The notes under the pieces: generated by a model | Told to the model about the DNA's origin: nothing | What the model saw: only the letters and a program-made list of their open reading frames with translations | The model's database searches: none | Shown: piece after piece, positions 18,387-25,793 of the stretch | Layout: each line of letters begins with the position of its first letter | How positions within the stretch are numbered: position 1 is the first letter of the stretch | Made by a program: the position numbers and the translations under genes | NCBI RefSeq assembly: GCF_900115955.1 | Contig: NZ_FOYL01000029.1 | Location: 1 to 35,531, forward strand | From: Lentzea waywayandensis | Lineage (GTDB): Bacteria > Actinomycetota > Actinomycetes > Mycobacteriales > Pseudonocardiaceae | DNA: 35,531 nucleotides | Direction of reading: 5' to 3'

Positions 18387-19076
18387 CTAGACACGCACGG
18401 CGGCTTCAGCGATGAGTTCTAATGTGTCGTCTTCATTGAGCGCCAAGGTCTGTAACGCAATGAATCGTTCCGCCACCTGTTCTACCTGGTCGTAGTTTTC
18501 GAGGTACTCGGAGCGCAGGAACGTCTCTGTGTACACCACGTCGTTGTGCCGTCGATGAGGAAAGCCCAACCAGCTGAAGGGACAACCCATTGCGGGATGT
18601 GCGCCAGTCGAGTTCGGTATCACTCGAAGGCTGACTTTCGGCAGCTCGCTCACCTCCATGAGGTGAAGCAGTTGTGCCTTCAGCACGCGCCTGCCGCCCA
18701 CGACCTGTCGCAGAACCGATTCCGGAAAGACGGCCTCGACGGCAAGAGGATCGTTGTCGCTGGATCGGGTCAACCACGTCTCCCTGACGCGAGAGAGTCG
18801 GGCTGCTTTAGCCGGGTCGTCCCACCGCACAGTTGCCGTGGTGTAGTCGGCCAGCTGGAAGACGGTCGGCACTGTGTCTGCGGTGAATGTTCGGAGTCGT
18901 GTTGCCTCAGCGATCAGCAGAGGGAAGTCCTCGGCCGGGTCGAAGATTGCCGTTTGCGGCTGCTGGAACGCTCGTAGGTCCCCGGCGTGCTGCGCCTGCG
19001 ACGTCACGAACTGCCACTCAGGTGTAGGCACCTTGTAGACGTAGCCCAGCGCCATGATGTCGACGACTGCGGAGGT
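18387..19076 (-). pseudogene. DUF5753 (Scr1-type) regulator, C-terminal part, split by IS
   Basis: The frame encodes most of a DUF5753 domain: KVPTPEWQFV, FQLADYTTA, a long helical middle, SLRVIPNSTGAHPAM, then FLRSEYLENYD and a FIALQTLAL tail. Intact members have an N-terminal XRE helix-turn-helix and are often paired with a DUF397 gene; no DUF397 gene is seen here. The apparent ATG at 19053-19055 is internal. Upstream of it the frame continues ...TSAVVDI and runs into the IS end at 19077. Joining across the IS and removing one copy of the duplication gives a frame continuous with 20254-20287 on the far side. The insertion therefore destroyed a regulator gene. Confidence 0.8.
19073..19076. 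repeat. Target-site duplication, left copy
   Basis: AGGT directly precedes the left inverted repeat of the IS. The same four bases (20254-20257) directly follow the right inverted repeat. This marks an intact insertion event. Confidence 0.7.
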
Positions 19077-20253
19077 GTGCCGCTCGAAAAGTCGTCACTG
19101 CAGCGTGGCAGCGCATCTCTCCCAGGCTGAGAGCATGCTCAAGTGACCGTGTCCCTGCTGTACAAGGCGACTTGGAAGTTGCTGTCCGCCGCGTCGGTGC
19201 TGCTCCGCGGTGAGGTGGAGAAGGACGCGGAGCTTCTCGAGCTGCGGCACGAGAACACCGTGCTTCGTCGACAGCTGGCCGGTCCGGTCCACTACGAGCC
19301 GGCGGACCGATTCTGGTTCGCCACGCTATCCAGGCTGATACCTCGATCGCGCTGGCGCGAGGTCTTCCCGGTCACGCCCGGCACGGTGCTGGGCTGGCAT
19401 CGCAGGTTCATCGCCTGGAAGTGGGACTACACCGCGCGACGACGAACCGGACGCCCACGCACCCCAGCAGCGATCAAAACGCTCGTGCTCCGGCTCGCAG
19501 CAGAGAACCCGCGGTGGGGACATCGGCGGATCCAAGGCGAACTAGCCCGACTCGGCCACCGGATCGCCGCCTCGACGGTCTGGAAGATCGTGAACGCCGC
19601 AGGAATCGGCCCGGCACCACGGCGATCCGGCCCGACATGGCGTGAGTTCCTCACCGCCCAGGCCGAGGGCATCATCGCGGCGGACTTCTTCCACATCGAC
19701 ACCGCGCTCGGCAGGCGTCTGTACGCGTTGGTGTTTCTCGAACACGGCACCAGGCGCCTGCACATCACCGGCGTCACCACCCACCCGACGCAGGCGTGGA
19801 CGGTGCAGCAAGCCAGGAACCTCGCCGCCGACCTCGGCACGCCGATGGAGTCCCTGCGCTTCCTGCTACGCGACCGCGACGGCAAATACGGCAAGACGTT
19901 CGACACCGTCTTCCAAGCCGAGGGACTGCGGGTGATCAAAAGTGCGCCGCAAGCGCCCCGGATGAACGCCCACTGCGAACGGATCATCGGCAGCATCCGG
20001 CGCGAGATCCTCGACCGCGTCCTCATCATCGGAGAGGACCACGCGCGGCAAGTCCTTGCCGCCTACCGGATGCACTACAACACGCATCGGCCTCATCAGT
20101 CCCGCAACCAGCTACCACCCGAGGCCGAAGCGCAGCCTGCCACGGCAGGTGACCTCGGCGCCCGAAGACTGCTGCGCACCCGGATCATCGGTGGACTCAT
20201 CAACGAGTACAGATACGCCGCATGACGTGCAGCGATGACTTTTCGAGCGGCAC
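19077..20253 (+). mobile_element. Complete insertion sequence with inverted repeats and target duplication
   Basis: A 1177-base element. The left end begins GTGCCGCTCGAAAAGTC and the right end is its near-perfect inverse, closing GACTTTTCGAGCGGCAC at 20253. The match extends over about 26 bases with two or three mismatches. AGGT is duplicated on both sides. It carries a single transposase gene that fills most of its length. Both ends, the duplication and an unbroken transposase are present, so it is the only IS in the window that looks complete and potentially mobile. Confidence 0.85.
19143..20225 (+). CDS. Integrase-core (rve, DDE) transposase, apparently intact
   Basis: The product is 360 residues, the usual length for single-ORF integrase-core transposases of this kind. 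The N-terminal part has a helix with LLELRHENTVLRRQL, an HTH region (WGHRRIQGELARLGHRIAAS) and then the DDE core. That core carries Asp in AADFFHID, Asp in LLRDRDGKYG, and Glu in NAHCERIIGSIRREI. The protein ends RRLLRTRIIGGLINEYRYAA, the same tail type as the other IS family here. Start GTG 19143 is used, with GTG 19149 possible. There are no frameshifts. It is read in the opposite direction to the regulator it disrupts. Confidence 0.9.
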   Translation: MTVSLLYKATWKLLSAASVLLRGEVEKDAELLELRHENTVLRRQLAGPVHYEPADRFWFATLSRLIPRSRWREVFPVTPGTVLGWHRRFIAWKWDYTARRRTGRPRTPAAIKTLVLRLAAENPRWGHRRIQGELARLGHRIAASTVWKIVNAAGIGPAPRRSGPTWREFLTAQAEGIIAADFFHIDTALGRRLYALVFLEHGTRRLHITGVTTHPTQAWTVQQARNLAADLGTPMESLRFLLRDRDGKYGKTFDTVFQAEGLRVIKSAPQAPRMNAHCERIIGSIRREILDRVLIIGEDHARQVLAAYRMHYNTHRPHQSRNQLPPEAEAQPATAGDLGARRLLRTRIIGGLINEYRYAA

Positions 20254-20257
20254 AGGT
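20254..20257. repeat. Target-site duplication, right copy
   Basis: AGGT, identical to 19073-19076, follows the right inverted repeat of the IS. Confidence 0.7.
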
Positions 20258-20329
20258 CGCCGACTTTCGCGACCGCCAAGAGAACACTACGAGAGCCAGC
20301 AGCCCGGCCGCCGTCCGATCTGGACGGTG
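20254..20329 (-). pseudogene. N-terminal remnant of the IS-split DUF5753 regulator
   Basis: Immediately beyond the IS the minus strand reads VFSWRSRKSAT, which continues in frame into SAVVDIMALGYVYKVP on the other side. This matches the VSRWESGKSAPS end of an XRE helix-turn-helix in this family. Just upstream SRSVL appears in a different frame, indicating a one-base shift or further decay. The rest of the HTH is missing, because the stop of the CHAT gene follows at 20330. The gene was thus already, or has since become, degenerate. Confidence 0.6.
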
Positions 20330-22831
20330 CTATCCGCTGCCGAAGCAGACCAGCGGCATGAACGGTGCATCCGCTACCGCAGTGGCCAGCGCGGCGGCGG
20401 GCGTGACGCCCCGGACGAGCCCGCGGTGGTAACGGGCCATCACCCCCGAGGTGGTCGCGTCGTCCGGCAAGCGTGCCACGCCGGCGACGACGGTTCTGGT
20501 GCCGCTATAGAGCAGGGCTGCGGTGAAGCCGAGCAGCTCATCGCCGGAGCGGACGACCGTGCGGCCGATGTCGCAGCTCGACAGGACGACGTGGTGCGGC
20601 GCGGTGCCGAGTTGGTGGACGTCGTAGGCCATCAGCGGCCCGTCGGCCAGGTCCAGGCGGGAGAACAGCACGTTGTCCTCCTCGTGGTGGCCGTGTGCGG
20701 CGAAGTGCACCAGATCTCTTCCGTTGGCGGCGGCGAGCGTTGGGCGCACCGAGGCGTCTGGTCCACTGAGGACGGTGGCGTTCGGCAGGACACGGCCGAT
20801 CTCGGCCACCTCCGCCATTGCGTGTTGCAGGTCGGGGCCGGCGACGAGTAGTGGTTGCCGCACTGCGCCATGACCGCCGCTCTGCCCGGCCAGCCACTGT
20901 GTCGCGGATGGTGCGACCGTGACCGGGTGTCCGCGCAGTTGCGGTAGAAGTCCCCACGGCACGGCGGACAACGGGCCGGTCGGAACGATGACCAGTTCCC
21001 GGTCGCCGAGCACGGGGTGCAGCGGGCGGATCAGGCTGTCGGCCAGCACGGCGAGCTGGCGGTAGGTGGATTCCTTGACGACCTGGGCCAGTGCGGGACG
21101 TAGTCGTCTGCCGCACAAGGCGTCCAGATCGCTGCGGAGGCGGATGACGGCCTCCCTCACGACAGCGAGGTCACCCAGGTCCATCAGCCGGGGCGCGCGG
21201 TGGTCGGCGACCAAGGCACGCAGCCGCGGGCCGTCTGCCACGAAGGTGACCAGGGTGCTGCCTGCCCCGCGCAGCGCGTCGACGACGTCGCTGAGGAAGG
21301 CTACCGGAGTGTGCGTGCCTTTGCCTCGCACGGTCCAGCCACGAGACCGGATGGAGCGTTCCAGCTCGGCGCACCGCTGTTCCAGCGCGAGGTCGCGGGA
21401 GCCGGTCAGTTGGGCTGTTCGTGCTTCCAGCGCGCACCTGCGCAGCTGTGCAACCGCGTCTGTGGTCTCGTCGTCGGCGGTGGGGAACACGGGACGCAAC
21501 CGGAAAGCCTGGGCACGGCAGCGTTCCAGCCAGTTGAATACCACGGACGGCGCGCTGTGGCGCAGGGCGACCGAAAGCCCGAGCTCGGCGAGCCTCACGC
21601 CCAGTGTGGCCGACCCGGTCTGGAAGTCGATGCTCCCGAACCGTTCGCGGTGCTGACGCAGGACCGTCAGCCCTGCCCTGATCTCCGCGTACGTGTGGGG
21701 GACCGCGCCGCGAGCGGCTTGCAGCCTGGCCTTGACGAGCCGGCGCGCCAGTTTCGTCTCCGTGGTCGGGCTGCCGGTCTGGCGTGCGGCCAGGTGGTCC
21801 TCGGCTTCCGCGAACCGCTTCAGCGCAACGCAAATGGCGGCGGCGAGCAGTTCGGCGTGCTCGGCGTCGTACGGCAACGCCAGTTCGGCCAAGCGGTCCG
21901 CGAGTGCGCAGGTTTGATCGAGGAGACTCGCACGGCTGCGACCCGCGAGGAACTCGGCACGCAGCCGAGTCAGCACGGCCAGCTCCGCCCACGCCTGGTT
22001 GCCGCGCCTGCGGAAGCTGCGCTCCGCCCGGCGGGCCCACTGCCTGGTCACGGTGAGCTCGCCCTGAGCGAGGGCGGTCTGGGCTCTCACCAGCTCCGTC
22101 TCCGCGCGTTCGTGGGTGGGACGGCGGTCCGCCAGCACCGCGAGCGCGGCGTCGAGCTCTGTGGCCGCCTCCCTGGCGAGACCGGCGACGAGCAACGCGC
22201 GTGCCCGATCCACGGCCAGCGACGCCAGCAGGTCCGGCGCGTGTGCCGCGAGGCCGGACCGTGCCACGTCAAACGAGCGCAGCGCGGCCGGAATGTCGCC
22301 CAGCAACGTTTCGCAGTGCCCGCGGTTGAGCTGAGCCTTCGCCACGATCCTGGGCAGGTCAGCCGCCTGGGCCACTCGTTCGCACGCGTCCAGGTCGGTC
22401 AACGCCAACCGCACGCGGCCTGCCAGATCATGCAGCATCGCACGGTTCAGCAACCCTCGCGCCAATGACGTCCGGTTGTCGGCGGCCCGCAGCAACGGCA
22501 CCGCCTCGTCCATGTACCGCTGCGCCTCGTCCAACCGGCCCACCATCATCAGGAGCAGGCCGCGCTGATTGCACATCACGCCTGCTTCCGTTGGAGCGGC
22601 GAGGGTTTCCGCCTGATCGAGCAGTGCGAACCCGGCCGCGTGGTCGCCCAGGTGCACTTCGGCGGCGGCCAGGCTGGCGAGCAGCTTGGCGGCGAGCGAG
22701 CGCTCCACCGCGTCGGCCGGTTCGCCGAGTGCGCGCAGACCTGACCTGAGCAGGCGCACCGCCTCTTTGGGCTGGCCTCGCACGGCCGCGGCCAGCCCGC
22801 GGCCGTGCAAGGCCTGTGCCCGAGCGTTCAC
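20330..22831 (-). CDS. TPR-CHAT caspase-like protease
   Basis: The product is 833 residues and predicted cytosolic. Residues 1 to about 470 are tandem TPR-like helical repeats (for example AQALHGRGLAAAVRGQPKEA, RGLLLMMVGRLDEAQRYMDE), a likely sensor or docking surface. The C-terminal third is a CHAT domain, the bacterial caspase relative. It has LVIVPTGPLSAVPWGLLP, then DLVHFAAHGHH with the catalytic His near 713, and HHVVLSSCDIGRT with Cys near 753. Both dyad residues are present. The start GTG 22831 shares GTGA with the stop of the upstream gene, indicating coupling; the ORF continuing to 22900 lies wholly inside that gene. It is the last gene of the four-gene operon. CHAT proteases act in bacterial immunity, for example with gasdermins; the role here is inferred. 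Confidence 0.85.
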   Translation of the reverse strand: MNARAQALHGRGLAAAVRGQPKEAVRLLRSGLRALGEPADAVERSLAAKLLASLAAAEVHLGDHAAGFALLDQAETLAAPTEAGVMCNQRGLLLMMVGRLDEAQRYMDEAVPLLRAADNRTSLARGLLNRAMLHDLAGRVRLALTDLDACERVAQAADLPRIVAKAQLNRGHCETLLGDIPAALRSFDVARSGLAAHAPDLLASLAVDRARALLVAGLAREAATELDAALAVLADRRPTHERAETELVRAQTALAQGELTVTRQWARRAERSFRRRGNQAWAELAVLTRLRAEFLAGRSRASLLDQTCALADRLAELALPYDAEHAELLAAAICVALKRFAEAEDHLAARQTGSPTTETKLARRLVKARLQAARGAVPHTYAEIRAGLTVLRQHRERFGSIDFQTGSATLGVRLAELGLSVALRHSAPSVVFNWLERCRAQAFRLRPVFPTADDETTDAVAQLRRCALEARTAQLTGSRDLALEQRCAELERSIRSRGWTVRGKGTHTPVAFLSDVVDALRGAGSTLVTFVADGPRLRALVADHRAPRLMDLGDLAVVREAVIRLRSDLDALCGRRLRPALAQVVKESTYRQLAVLADSLIRPLHPVLGDRELVIVPTGPLSAVPWGLLPQLRGHPVTVAPSATQWLAGQSGGHGAVRQPLLVAGPDLQHAMAEVAEIGRVLPNATVLSGPDASVRPTLAAANGRDLVHFAAHGHHEEDNVLFSRLDLADGPLMAYDVHQLGTAPHHVVLSSCDIGRTVVRSGDELLGFTAALLYSGTRTVVAGVARLPDDATTSGVMARYHRGLVRGVTPAAALATAVADAPFMPLVCFGSG

Positions 22832-23289
22832 GAGAGGACCATTGCCGGTGTGACGAGAACGGTGTCGTCCGCGCGCACCACCAGTTGCACCAGTCCCCAC
22901 GGCACCCGGTCGAACGCGAACCGGCCGCCGTCGTCGGACGACGTGCGCAGCAGGCCGTCCTGGAGGCGCAGCTCGATCTGGTGAACACCGGCAGGTGTGA
23001 GCCAGCCGTCGATCCGCGCCGTGGCGCCGGCGGCGGGCGCGATGCTGACCATGACGATCAGCTCGGTACCGTCGAATGTGATCGTCCTGGTGCTGTCGTC
23101 CCCCTTCGCCACGGGCAGCGCGTGTTCTTCGACGGCCCGCATGATCTCCTCCGTACCGGAGGTCAGTTCGAGTGCGAAGTGGACGGTCGCGACCAGGTCC
23201 GTCGGCGCCGGGTCGGCTTCGGTCCAGGCCCCGCGGAGCTGCCGCAGCATCTCGAGGTCTACCGCGTCGAACGGACGGTCAGCGTTCAT
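22828..23289 (-). CDS. Small operon partner with predicted beta-sandwich C-terminus
   Basis: The product is 153 residues from ATG 23289, overlapping the end of the sigma-factor gene by 11 bases and sharing GTGA with the CHAT gene. The N-terminal 50 residues are helical (LEMLRQLRGAWTEADPAP, then DLVATVHFALEL). The remainder alternates beta strands (RTITFDGTELIVMVSI, ARIDGWLTPAGVHQIEL, GRFAFDRVPWGLVQLVV), a pattern like carboxypeptidase-regulatory beta-sandwiches. I associate such proteins with actinobacterial sigma-CHAT clusters but cannot name a family. It has no membrane helix and no zinc motif of classical anti-sigma factors. Its place between sigma and CHAT makes an adaptor, inhibitor or protease substrate plausible; that is inference. 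Confidence 0.75.
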   Translation of the reverse strand: MNADRPFDAVDLEMLRQLRGAWTEADPAPTDLVATVHFALELTSGTEEIMRAVEEHALPVAKGDDSTRTITFDGTELIVMVSIAPAAGATARIDGWLTPAGVHQIELRLQDGLLRTSSDDGGRFAFDRVPWGLVQLVVRADDTVLVTPAMVLS

Positions 23290-23839
23290 CGCGCACACCA
23301 CCCTTCAACAACGCGCGCAACCGGACGAGGCAGCGTCCCCGCATCGGTCCGATGCTGCCGCGTGCGATGTTCAGCAATGCACTGAGCTCGGTGTAGGTCA
23401 ACTCCGGCAGGAACGCCATCGCACGCAGAATCTCCTGGCATCGCTCGGAAAGCTGGGCCAACGCGGCCCACAGCTCCTGGTGCGTCTCGGCGGTCGTGGC
23501 CAGGTCCGCCGGGGTGGGGGACCGGTCGAGCAGTTCGATGAACTCCGCGCCGTCGACCGGTTCCTCGGCCCGCGCCCGCCGGGCGACCCGCCAGGCCTCG
23601 CGTTTCGTGACCTGGACGAGCCACCCCGTGAGCGCGGCCGGCGAGCGGATGTCCGAGATGGACCTGAGCAGCGTCAGCCACGTGTGCTGCACGACGTCCG
23701 AACTGGACTCGCGGTCGAGTCCCTGTGCCCTGGCGACGTGCCACAGCAACGGGGTGAGCTCGCGGACCAGTTCGTTCAGGCTCTCCCGGTCCCCGGCCCG
23801 CGCCGCCTCCAGCAACCGGCCCATCCGCTCGTTGTTCAC
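23279..23839 (-). CDS. ECF-type RNA polymerase sigma factor
   Basis: The product is 186 residues, the normal size for a two-domain extracytoplasmic-function sigma factor that directs RNA polymerase to dedicated promoters. Region 2 spans about residues 15-90 (LLWHVARAQG, VVQHTWLTLL, LTGWLVQVTKREAWRVARR). Region 4 spans about 125-180 (LSERCQEILRAMAFLPELTY, then ELSALLNIARGSIGPMRGRC with the recognition helix). The start GTG 23839 shares GTGA (23836-23839) with the stop of the protease gene; the frame continuing upstream is only the shadow of that gene. No classical membrane or zinc anti-sigma gene is adjacent. Control may come from the co-translated neighbours. Confidence 0.9.
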   Translation of the reverse strand: MNNERMGRLLEAARAGDRESLNELVRELTPLLWHVARAQGLDRESSSDVVQHTWLTLLRSISDIRSPAALTGWLVQVTKREAWRVARRARAEEPVDGAEFIELLDRSPTPADLATTAETHQELWAALAQLSERCQEILRAMAFLPELTYTELSALLNIARGSIGPMRGRCLVRLRALLKGGVRDER

Positions 23840-25632
23840 TGGTCGACTGACTTCTTCTCGTCCTTCAACCGTTTCTTGAGCTTCGACCTGCGTTCGCTCT
23901 GGTCCTTGCCAGCCAGCTTGATTCGCGCGTCGAGGTCGTTGAACTCGGCGATCAGGCTCGTCCCGGCGAGCCTCCGCAACGCCGCTAGAGCCCTGTCCAC
24001 CGTGGCCTGCTGGGTCAGTTCGGTCGAGGCTCCGATCTCGACCAGTTTCCTGGCCACGGCCGCGGCCAGCACCGGTGCGGCGAACGACGTGCCGCTCCAC
24101 AGCGCGAAGCCGCTGCTGAAGCTGTCCTCGTCGACCGACTGCCTGCCGTCGCTGGCAGCCTTGTCCGAAGGGCTGCGCGAACCGTCGATGTCCGGCGGGA
24201 AGATGCTGACCACGCACGTTCCTGGTGCCTCGGCGCTCGCCGACGCGCCACCGTTGCTGTACCAGGAGGTCGTCGCGTTGGGGTTCGCCGCGCCGACGCC
24301 GACCACGAGCGGCAGGGAGGTGGTGAGGCTCGCGATGGCGGCGGGAAGGAACGGCCGGCGCGACGAGTCGTTGCCCGCGGCGGCGACCACGACCACACCC
24401 AGCGACGTCAACTCCTTGATCACCGCGCTGAGTCTGGCGAGCTTCTCTGCCCGCCACGTCTCGTGGTAATAGCCGAGCGAGATCGACACCACGTCGATCA
24501 TCTCCCAGGCGTTCGCCGGGTCGCGCTGCGCCAGCTTGACGCGGTCCACCAGCAGCCACAGCGCGAGCAGCACGTCGCTCTCGTAGCCCACGTTGTCCGA
24601 GCGCATCACGCGCAACGAGAGGACATCGGCGTCCGGTGCGTGCTGGTGGATCAGGCCAGCGATGAAAGTGCCGTGGCCGACCGCCCGGTTGACCCGGTCG
24701 GAGAGCTCCTCGGCGAAGATCGGCACGTCGTGGTAATCGAACAACACGTTCGTGTGCGGCAGGCCTGCCACCACCGGTTGGTGCGCTTTGAGCGCCTCCT
24801 GAGTGGGGACGGACAGGTGCAGGAAGCTCTCGGAGCCCCCGTCCTTGATGACCTCCAGGGGAACCACGAACCACGGGTGGTCCCGCACGCCGGTGTCCAG
24901 CACCGCCACGACCGGCCGCCGTTTCGTGCCGTCGGCCATGACGAAGACCTCGCTTTCGTCGCGCTTCGGCAGGCCGACGAGCGCGGCGATCGGGTGACGT
25001 CCCTCCGGGCGGTATCCGCCGGACGGTGCCTGTCCCGGCACGTCGTCCTGTTCCCAGACCGGGACACCGCCGTACGCGCCGAGGAGCAGGTGGTCCAGCG
25101 AAACCTCCAGCAGCCACTTCCGCTGTTCAAGCGACGGAGTGACCTCGTTGCCTTTGCCGTCCTGCCACCTCAGCTCGTTCCTGCCGACCGCGCTGCGGAT
25201 GCGCCGGAGCGCGGTCCACGCGTCGACCAGGGCCGGTGAGGTGAGATCAGCGGGCGTCAGCGCGACAGGGCGGGGAATCTCGTCGAGGTGATCGGCCTGA
25301 TCGGCGGGCAACACCTTGGTGAGCGGCGGTGGGAGCTGGAACACCACCCCGGCGGCCTGCTGGATCGCAGAGACCAGGGGCTGGTTCCTGAGCAGGACGT
25401 TCGGTATCAGCAACGTGTCCGCGCGATACGCCGTGGACTCGATAGGCACGGCGAAGGGCTCCGCCGGCTGGTCCGGCTGGTCCGGCACACCGACCGCGGG
25501 TGCGGCCTCGCTCGGGAGCAACATGCGCCCCCGATGGCGTTGCAGCAGCCACTCCGGCCATCGTGGCGGCTCGTCGTACGTGTCCCCGGAGAGGTCGGGC
25601 GGTTCGTCGAGCCAGCGGAACTTGATCGTCAT
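23836..25632 (-). CDS. Cytosolic subtilisin-family (S8) serine protease
   Basis: The product is 598 residues. ATG 25632 is fixed by GGAGGTG (25639-25645) six bases upstream; the ORF extension to 25713 is not protein-like. There is no signal peptide or propeptide pattern, so it should stay inside the cell. The first 235 residues are an uncharacterised domain. The S8 domain then shows Asp in VVAVLDTGVRDHP (about 246), His in GHGTFIAGLI (about 320), the oxyanion Asn in AAAGNDSS (about 421) and Ser in GTSFAAPVL (about 516): a full triad. The C-terminus is a Lys/Arg/Asp-rich tail. It is the first gene of the four-gene operon and overlaps the sigma gene by four bases, indicating stoichiometric expression. 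Confidence 0.9.
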   Translation of the reverse strand: MTIKFRWLDEPPDLSGDTYDEPPRWPEWLLQRHRGRMLLPSEAAPAVGVPDQPDQPAEPFAVPIESTAYRADTLLIPNVLLRNQPLVSAIQQAAGVVFQLPPPLTKVLPADQADHLDEIPRPVALTPADLTSPALVDAWTALRRIRSAVGRNELRWQDGKGNEVTPSLEQRKWLLEVSLDHLLLGAYGGVPVWEQDDVPGQAPSGGYRPEGRHPIAALVGLPKRDESEVFVMADGTKRRPVVAVLDTGVRDHPWFVVPLEVIKDGGSESFLHLSVPTQEALKAHQPVVAGLPHTNVLFDYHDVPIFAEELSDRVNRAVGHGTFIAGLIHQHAPDADVLSLRVMRSDNVGYESDVLLALWLLVDRVKLAQRDPANAWEMIDVVSISLGYYHETWRAEKLARLSAVIKELTSLGVVVVAAAGNDSSRRPFLPAAIASLTTSLPLVVGVGAANPNATTSWYSNGGASASAEAPGTCVVSIFPPDIDGSRSPSDKAASDGRQSVDEDSFSSGFALWSGTSFAAPVLAAAVARKLVEIGASTELTQQATVDRALAALRRLAGTSLIAEFNDLDARIKLAGKDQSERRSKLKKRLKDEKKSVDQ

Positions 25633-25793
25633 CGAAAGCACCTCCGCGTTGGGCATGTCGCCTGTACGACCGAGAGCGCTACAACGAACGCGCGGATTCA
25701 TCCATTCGGTCACGATGCCGTCACGTCGGCCTCATGTATCCGGAAGGCGGTCGCGGCGCACTCGTCAGCACCTACGACAGTGAGGAGCCCGCC
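25633..25793. promoter_or_regulatory. Divergent intergenic region between protease operon and ThuA-like gene
   Basis: These 161 bases separate two start codons facing away from each other and must hold promoters for both. They include the ribosome site GGAGGTG (minus strand, 25639-25645) and GAGGAG (plus strand, about 25782-25787). No operator is certain. A site for the operon's own sigma factor would be expected here, but I cannot assign -35 and -10 boxes by eye. Confidence 0.5.

Noticed and set aside
19143..20225. Possible tyrosine or serine integrase
   Set aside because: The rve core with its D, D and E motifs and the flanking inverted repeats identify an IS transposase.
21200..22468. A 422-codon plus-strand ORF opposite the TPR-CHAT gene
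   Set aside because: It is a shadow frame. The minus strand carries TPRs and the CHAT catalytic dyad.
23279..25117. A 612-codon minus-strand ORF covering both the sigma gene and most of the S8 gene
   Set aside because: Only the last 186 codons are a real protein (the sigma factor). The upstream part is the out-of-frame shadow of the protease gene, which has a clear triad and ribosome site.
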